Source of the DNA: Massilia sp. BJB1822
GTDB taxonomy: Bacteria > Pseudomonadota > Gammaproteobacteria > Burkholderiales > Burkholderiaceae_D
DNA: 47,176 bases
Reading direction: 5' to 3'
Assembly (NCBI RefSeq): GCF_013369485.1
Contig: NZ_JABWEB010000032.1
Location: 1 to 47,176, forward strand
Each line of letters starts with the position of its first letter. Position 1 is the first letter of the stretch. This document shows positions 42,947-47,176 of this stretch, piece after piece. Below the pieces are notes generated by a model. That model was not told the origin of the DNA, ran no database searches, and saw only the letters and a program-made list of their open reading frames with translations. The translations under genes were made by a program, and so were the position numbers.

Positions 42947-43579
42947 ATGACGATCAGGATACTGCTGGTGGACGACCACCCCCTCGTGCGCGACGGCTTG
43001 CGCGCGCGGCTGGAGGCCATGCCGCAGTTCGACGTGGTGGCCGAGGCGGGCGGCGCGGCCGAGGCGCTGGAACAGGCCCGCGTGCAGAAGCCCGACCTGG
43101 TCCTCATGGATATCAATATGCGCGGCGTGAACGGCATCGAGGCCACGGCCCAGTTCCGCGAACGCTTCCCGGATATCGCCGTGCTGATACTGTCCATGCA
43201 CGACAAGCTGGAATACGTATCGCAGGCGATCCAGGCCGGCGCGCGCGGTTATGTGCTGAAGGACGCGCCGGGCAAGGATATCGTGGTGGCGATTGAAACC
43301 GTGATGTCGGGCGGGATCTACTACAGCGCCGCGCTGGCGCGCCAGCTGGCCCGCCCGCAAAACCAGGACAACCAGCTGACGTCGCGCGAGCACGAAGTCC
43401 TGCAGCACATTGCCAACGGCCAGTCCAACAAGCAGATCGCGCGCGACCTGGACCTGAGCGTGCGCACGGTGGAAACGCACCGCCTGAACATCAAGCGCAA
43501 GCTGGGCATCGAAGGCCAGGCGGAGTTGATCAGGTACGCCGTCCAGCATGCGCAATTCGAGGGCAGCAAGCCGGAGTAA
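42947..43579 (+). CDS. NarL/FixJ-family response regulator
   Basis: This is a DNA-binding regulator of 210 residues. The receiver (1-120) has the acidic pair in LLVDDHPLVRDGL, Asp55 in LVLMDINMRG and the conserved Lys in GYVLKDAPG. The C-terminal LuxR-type helix-turn-helix has LTSREHEVLQHIANGQSNKQIARDL and TVETHRLNIKRKLG. It begins three bases after the kinase stop and is its partner. The divergent cstA promoter is the probable target. Confidence 0.94.
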   Translation: MTIRILLVDDHPLVRDGLRARLEAMPQFDVVAEAGGAAEALEQARVQKPDLVLMDINMRGVNGIEATAQFRERFPDIAVLILSMHDKLEYVSQAIQAGARGYVLKDAPGKDIVVAIETVMSGGIYYSAALARQLARPQNQDNQLTSREHEVLQHIANGQSNKQIARDLDLSVRTVETHRLNIKRKLGIEGQAELIRYAVQHAQFEGSKPE

Positions 43580-43734
43580 GCGCGCCGCGCAAGGGTAAAT
43601 TTTTGAGCTTGCACTCTAGTAGGCGGGCCATGGTTTCTTCGACAATTTCTGGTATATTCCTGCGTCCGGTTCGCCGGCGCCACTTTCATAGTTTGAGATA
43701 AAGGTCTGGGGTGCGTTGCGTCGATGAAAAATGG

Positions 43735-43763
43735 TTGCTTAGAGTTAATACTTGTTCTACCAT
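43735..43763 (+). promoter_or_regulatory. Possible sigma-70 promoter of the HDOD-GGDEF-EAL operon
   Basis: TTGCTT (43735-43740) and TACCAT (43758-43763) are separated by 17 bases, 28 bases before the ATG at 43791. The match is moderate. Confidence 0.45.
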
Positions 43764-43790
43764 TTGACGCATAACCACACCGAGAAACTG

Positions 43791-44963
43791 ATGTCCGCAT
43801 CTGATTCAAGTACCTTCCCGCTCGTGGGATTGCAAGCGGTGTCCAACGCCCAGCATCAATGGGTGGCACTGGCTTTCCATCTCACTCCCCAAGCCGGGCT
43901 GGCCGCGCCAGCCTTGGCACAGCTATTTGCCTATCCCGACATGCGCGCCGCGCTGGCGCCGCTCGATTTCATCGTCTCGCTCGACGATCCGCTGCATGTG
44001 GACGAAGCGCTGGCTACCAGCCTGCCCGCCCAGCACACCATCCTGCGCGTTCCCGCCGCCGCCTGCGCCAAGAGCGAGGTGCAGAACAGATGCCGTGAAC
44101 TGTCCGAACGCGGCTTCCGCCTGATGGTCGATGGCGAAGCTGGCCTCGATGCGGGCAAGGCCGGCATGCGCGCCTTGTCGGCCGATGCCGGCGGCGGCTT
44201 GCCGTCGATGGTTTCGATCCTGACGCTGGCCGGTCCGCACTGGGCCAGCAATGTGGCCGACAAAGCCTGCCTGGAAAACTGGCGCAGCGCCGGCTTCTCC
44301 TGGTTCAGCGGCGCGTACACCCGCGAGGGCGTGCCCGAAGCGCCGAACGGCGACGGCACCTCGCGCAAACGCCTGCTTGCCCTGCTTGGCCTGCTGGCGC
44401 GTGACGCCGACTCGCGCGAACTGGAAATCCTGCTCAAGCAAGACCCCGCGCTGGCCTACCACCTCCTTAAGCTGGTCAACTCCGCCGCGTTCGCGCCCGC
44501 CGCGCCGATCCACAGCTTCACCCAGGCCATCAATGTGCTGGGGCGCCGCCAATTGCAGCGCTGGCTGCAGCTGCTGCTCTACGCGCGCCAGCAGGACGAA
44601 GGCGGCGCCAATGCGCTGCTGCCGCTGGCCGCCGTGCGCGGCGCGCAAATGGAATTCCTGTGCAAGGAGCGCGGCGGTGACCGCGACGCGCAAGACATGG
44701 CCTTCGTTGCCGGCGTTTTCAGCCTGCTCGACGTCCTGCTCGGCATGCCGATGACGGAAATCGTCAGCGCCCTCAGTCTCGACCTCGACGTGGTGCGCGC
44801 CTTGCTCGACCGCGCCGGCCCGCTGGGCGATATGCTGGCCCTGACGGAAGCCGAACACCCCGATCCCACCCGCTTGCAGGCACTGGGCATCGACACAGAA
44901 ACCCACTGGCGCGGCCTGCTGCAGGCCTACCACTGGGCGATCCAGGTCAGCAGGAATCTATGA
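43791..44963 (+). CDS. Degenerate EAL plus HDOD domain protein
   Basis: This 390-residue protein has the layout of YuxH-type proteins. The N-terminal EAL-like half (about 5-195) lacks the EAL motif and catalytic acidic residues and so is probably not a phosphodiesterase. The HDOD domain (about 200-385) has LLALLGLLARDADSRELEILL and HLLKLVNSAAF, then INVLGRRQLQRWLQLLLYA. HDOD proteins of this kind are usually signalling scaffolds. The ATG at 43791 is preferred; a longer frame adds an unlike extension. Its stop overlaps the next gene's start (ATGA), so the two products probably work together. Confidence 0.88.
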   Translation: MSASDSSTFPLVGLQAVSNAQHQWVALAFHLTPQAGLAAPALAQLFAYPDMRAALAPLDFIVSLDDPLHVDEALATSLPAQHTILRVPAAACAKSEVQNRCRELSERGFRLMVDGEAGLDAGKAGMRALSADAGGGLPSMVSILTLAGPHWASNVADKACLENWRSAGFSWFSGAYTREGVPEAPNGDGTSRKRLLALLGLLARDADSRELEILLKQDPALAYHLLKLVNSAAFAPAAPIHSFTQAINVLGRRQLQRWLQLLLYARQQDEGGANALLPLAAVRGAQMEFLCKERGGDRDAQDMAFVAGVFSLLDVLLGMPMTEIVSALSLDLDVVRALLDRAGPLGDMLALTEAEHPDPTRLQALGIDTETHWRGLLQAYHWAIQVSRNL

Positions 44964-47002
44964 ACACGCTGGCGCATCCGGTCTCCGACTTCCTGGGCAA
45001 CAGCGCTGCACTCTGCGACGCAGTGCTGCGCCTGCGCGGTCCAGCCCTAGCCGAAGAACTCGGACGGATCGCCCGCAGCGTCATGAACAGTCCCGAGGGC
45101 CGCTACGTGCCGGCGGGCGAAGAAGAAGCGATGCTCCTGCTTGGCACCGGCGAAGGCCTGCGCCAGGAAGTGCGCTTCGACGAACACTACTTCGGCCGTT
45201 TCGAAGTCTCCGGCCGCAGCGGCTACAGCGACGCCGATCGCCAGCACCTCGCCAGCCTTGCCACCCTGGCCGCCAGCGTGCTGCAAGTGCATTCCGTGGC
45301 CCAGCGCACCACGCACGCCTATGTGCAGGTCGAAGCCCAGCTCCAGCACCAGTCGCAAATTCTGGAACAGATCCACGAATCCGTGCTGACCATGGACCTG
45401 AACGGCTTCATCACCAGCTGGAACAAAGGCGCCGAGCGCCTGTTCGGCTACAGCGCGGTGGAAGCGGTGGGCCGCAACATCCTCTTCCTGTACGACGACG
45501 AAGACGCCTCCTTCCACGACAACTTCCTGGAGCAAGGCGGACGGCTGATGGAAGTACGGCGCCGCAAAAAATCCGGCGAAGTATTCTGGGCCAGCCTCTC
45601 GCTGTCGCCGCTATGCGATATGGAAGACCGCTCCATCGGCCTGATCGCCTATCTGACCGACATCACCGAGCGCAAGCTGGCGGAAGAACGCATCCACCAC
45701 CTGGCCTATTACGACGCGCTCACCAATCTGCCCAACCGCACCCTGCTCACCAAGCTGGTGGACCAGGCCTTGACCGTGGCCCAGCGCAGCAAGCTGCATG
45801 GCTGCGTGCTGTTCATCGACTTGAACCGCTTCAAGCTGATTAACGACACCCTGGGGCGCAAGACCGGCGACGAACTGCTGCGCGAAGTGGCGCAACGCTT
45901 CCGCCATGTGCTGCGCGAGCAGGACGTGGTAGCGCGCCTGGGCGGCGACGAATTCGCCGTCGGCCTGTTCGAACTGGGCCAGCACTACGAAGCCAGCATG
46001 GTCGCGCACAAGCTGCTCGCCGCGCTGAACGAACCCTTCATGATCGACGGCCACGATCTGCGCGTGGGCGCCAGCATCGGCATCAGCGTCTACCCGCAAG
46101 ACGGCGGCGACGCCGAGACCCTGCTGCGCCTGGCCGACATTGCCATGTACCGCGCCAAGCAAGGCACGGGCGACGGCGAGCATGTCGCGTTTTATAGCCA
46201 GGACATGAACCAGGGCATGCAGGAACGCATGCGCGTCGAATCCGGCCTGCGCCACGCGCTCGGCAACGGCCAGCTGATGCTGCATTACCAGCCCAAGTTC
46301 TCCATCCAGACGGGCCACATCATCGGCGCCGAAGCGCTGGTGCGCTGGCACCATCCAGAACGCGGCATGGTGCCGCCCGCCGAATTCATCCCCCTGGCCG
46401 AAGCCACGGGGCTGGTCGTGCAGCTCGGCGAATGGGTGCTGGAAGCCGCCTGCGCCCAAGCACAGGCCTGGAAAGAAGCCGGGCTGCCGCCGATCCGCCT
46501 GGCCGTCAACGTCTCCGCGCGCGAATTCACCTCCGCCTTGCCGGGGCGCGTCAAAGACACGCTGCTGCGCTATGGTCTGGAGCCATCGTGGCTGGAGCTC
46601 GAGATCACCGAAAGCACGCTGATGCACAATATCGACCGCGTGATCGGCATCATGGATCGCATCACCGCGCTTGGCGTGACCCTATCGCTGGACGATTTCG
46701 GCACCGGCTACTCCAGCCTGTCCTATCTGAAGCGCTTCCCCATCGACACGCTCAAGATCGACCGCTCCTTCACCACCGGCATCCCGACAGATGCCAACGA
46801 TTGCGCGATTGCCAGCACCATCATCAGCATCGCCCAGCAGCTCAAGCACAAAGTGATTGCCGAAGGCGTCGAGACGGTCGAGCAGCTCGCCTTCCTCAAA
46901 GATTCCGGCTGCGACGAAGTGCAAGGGTATTTGTTCTCCAAGCCCCTACCTGCGGCCGAATTTGAGAAAGCGCTCAAAGAGAGCTGGGGACGGGAAGGAT
47001 GA
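44960..47002 (+). CDS. GAF-PAS-GGDEF-EAL c-di-GMP signalling protein
   Basis: This cytoplasmic 680-residue protein starts with a GAF-like region (about 25-110). A PAS domain (about 130-250, NGFITSWNKGAERLFGYSAVEAVG) and GGDEF (ARLGGDEFAVG) follow. An RxxD inhibitory site (REQD) lies exactly five residues before GGDEF. The EAL domain has GAEALVRWHHPERG, DDFGTGYSS, EITES and VIAEGVET. Both catalytic domains look intact. It overlaps the HDOD gene by four bases. A GGTGGC/GCCACC inverted repeat (47006-47019) follows the stop, just before the tRNA-Ser promoter. Confidence 0.94.
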   Translation: MNTLAHPVSDFLGNSAALCDAVLRLRGPALAEELGRIARSVMNSPEGRYVPAGEEEAMLLLGTGEGLRQEVRFDEHYFGRFEVSGRSGYSDADRQHLASLATLAASVLQVHSVAQRTTHAYVQVEAQLQHQSQILEQIHESVLTMDLNGFITSWNKGAERLFGYSAVEAVGRNILFLYDDEDASFHDNFLEQGGRLMEVRRRKKSGEVFWASLSLSPLCDMEDRSIGLIAYLTDITERKLAEERIHHLAYYDALTNLPNRTLLTKLVDQALTVAQRSKLHGCVLFIDLNRFKLINDTLGRKTGDELLREVAQRFRHVLREQDVVARLGGDEFAVGLFELGQHYEASMVAHKLLAALNEPFMIDGHDLRVGASIGISVYPQDGGDAETLLRLADIAMYRAKQGTGDGEHVAFYSQDMNQGMQERMRVESGLRHALGNGQLMLHYQPKFSIQTGHIIGAEALVRWHHPERGMVPPAEFIPLAEATGLVVQLGEWVLEAACAQAQAWKEAGLPPIRLAVNVSAREFTSALPGRVKDTLLRYGLEPSWLELEITESTLMHNIDRVIGIMDRITALGVTLSLDDFGTGYSSLSYLKRFPIDTLKIDRSFTTGIPTDANDCAIASTIISIAQQLKHKVIAEGVETVEQLAFLKDSGCDEVQGYLFSKPLPAAEFEKALKESWGREG

Positions 47003-47029
47003 GTTGGTGGCACGCCACCGTGAAATCTG

Positions 47030-47035
47030 TATAAT
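47030..47035 (+). promoter_or_regulatory. -10 element of tRNA-Ser
   Basis: A perfect TATAAT lies 12 bases before the mature tRNA-Ser 5' end. Upstream -35 candidates (TGGCAC at 47008-47013, spacing 16) are weak. Confidence 0.6.
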
Positions 47036-47046
47036 GCAGGCCTTCA

Positions 47047-47136
47047 GGAAGCGTGGCCGAGTGGTTGAAGGCAGCAGTCTTGAAAACTGCCGACGGGTTA
47101 AACCGTTCGTGAGTTCGAATCTCACCGCTTCCGCCA
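47047..47136 (+). tRNA. tRNA-Ser (anticodon UGA)
   Basis: This is a 90-nt class II tRNA. The acceptor stem pairs GGAAGCG with CGCTTCC. The anticodon loop is CUUGAAA, giving UGA (reads UCA and related serine codons). A long variable arm follows, then the T arm and encoded CCA (47134-47136). A terminator follows at once. Confidence 0.97.
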
Positions 47137-47147
47137 GGAAATAAAAC

Positions 47148-47173
47148 AAACCGCCGTCAGGCGGTTTTTTTAT
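47148..47173 (+). terminator. Intrinsic terminator of tRNA-Ser
   Basis: AAACCGCC (47148-47155) pairs with GGCGGTTT (47160-47167) around a four-base loop, and the T-run continues to about 47172. Confidence 0.9.
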
Positions 47174-47176
47174 TGC

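Noticed and set aside
1..47176. CRISPR arrays, insertion sequences or prophage genes
   Set aside because: No regularly spaced repeats, transposases, integrases or phage structural genes were recognised anywhere in the window.

Overview
This GC-rich window most likely comes from a chromosome of a betaproteobacterium of the family Oxalobacteraceae (Massilia, Duganella or Janthinobacterium type). The evidence is codon use, strong similarity to Burkholderiales housekeeping proteins, the glyA-nrdR-rib-nusB and dnaX-ebfC-recR neighbourhoods, and the many c-di-GMP proteins. I see no phage, insertion sequence, integrase or CRISPR array. The genus is inference.

Layout: 175-450 holds two identical tRNA-Lys genes (minus) with a near-ideal promoter and a terminator. 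496-5703 is a complete minus-strand Tol-Pal operon (ybgC-tolQ-tolR-tolA-tolB-pal-cpoB). 5867-6613 is a ydfG-like dehydrogenase. A promoter and a probable ZTP (pfl) riboswitch precede glyA, which is followed by a terminator and nrdR. 8881-12035 is a five-gene minor-pilin operon (pilV-pilW-pilX-pilE-fimT) without pilY1. It sits directly upstream of ribD-ribE.

Between ribE and the next riboflavin gene lies an accessory block (13.9-22.2 kb). It contains two paralogous, comparatively AT-rich lipoprotein genes flanking a three-gene LytS/LytR-type operon, then a 1162-residue REC-GAF-PAS-PAS-GGDEF-EAL-REC protein. The riboflavin series resumes with a RibBX-type ribB whose GTP cyclohydrolase II half lacks its zinc cysteines, then ribH and nusB. 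An OmpR-type two-component pair, a DUF1640 coiled-coil membrane protein and a lytic transglycosylase follow.

From 28.5 kb: ubiD, the 4.5S/SRP RNA gene, dnaX, ebfC, a YciI-like gene and recR. Convergent to recR is a two-gene phosphorelay operon: a BarA-like hybrid kinase and a REC-PAS-GGDEF-EAL output protein. Next come cstA-ybdD (minus) and a divergent Cache-domain kinase/NarL-type regulator. Then come a degenerate-EAL/HDOD protein overlapping a GAF-PAS-GGDEF-EAL protein, and tRNA-Ser(UGA) with its terminator at the right edge.

Functionally the window mixes envelope integrity (Tol-Pal, transglycosylase), one-carbon/purine and riboflavin metabolism, replication/repair and surface pili, with a dense signalling layer: four two-component systems, three GGDEF-EAL proteins and one EAL-HDOD protein. 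The least explained element is the 13.9-18.7 kb lipoprotein/LytS-LytR/secreted-protein block, which is the best candidate here for an undescribed system.
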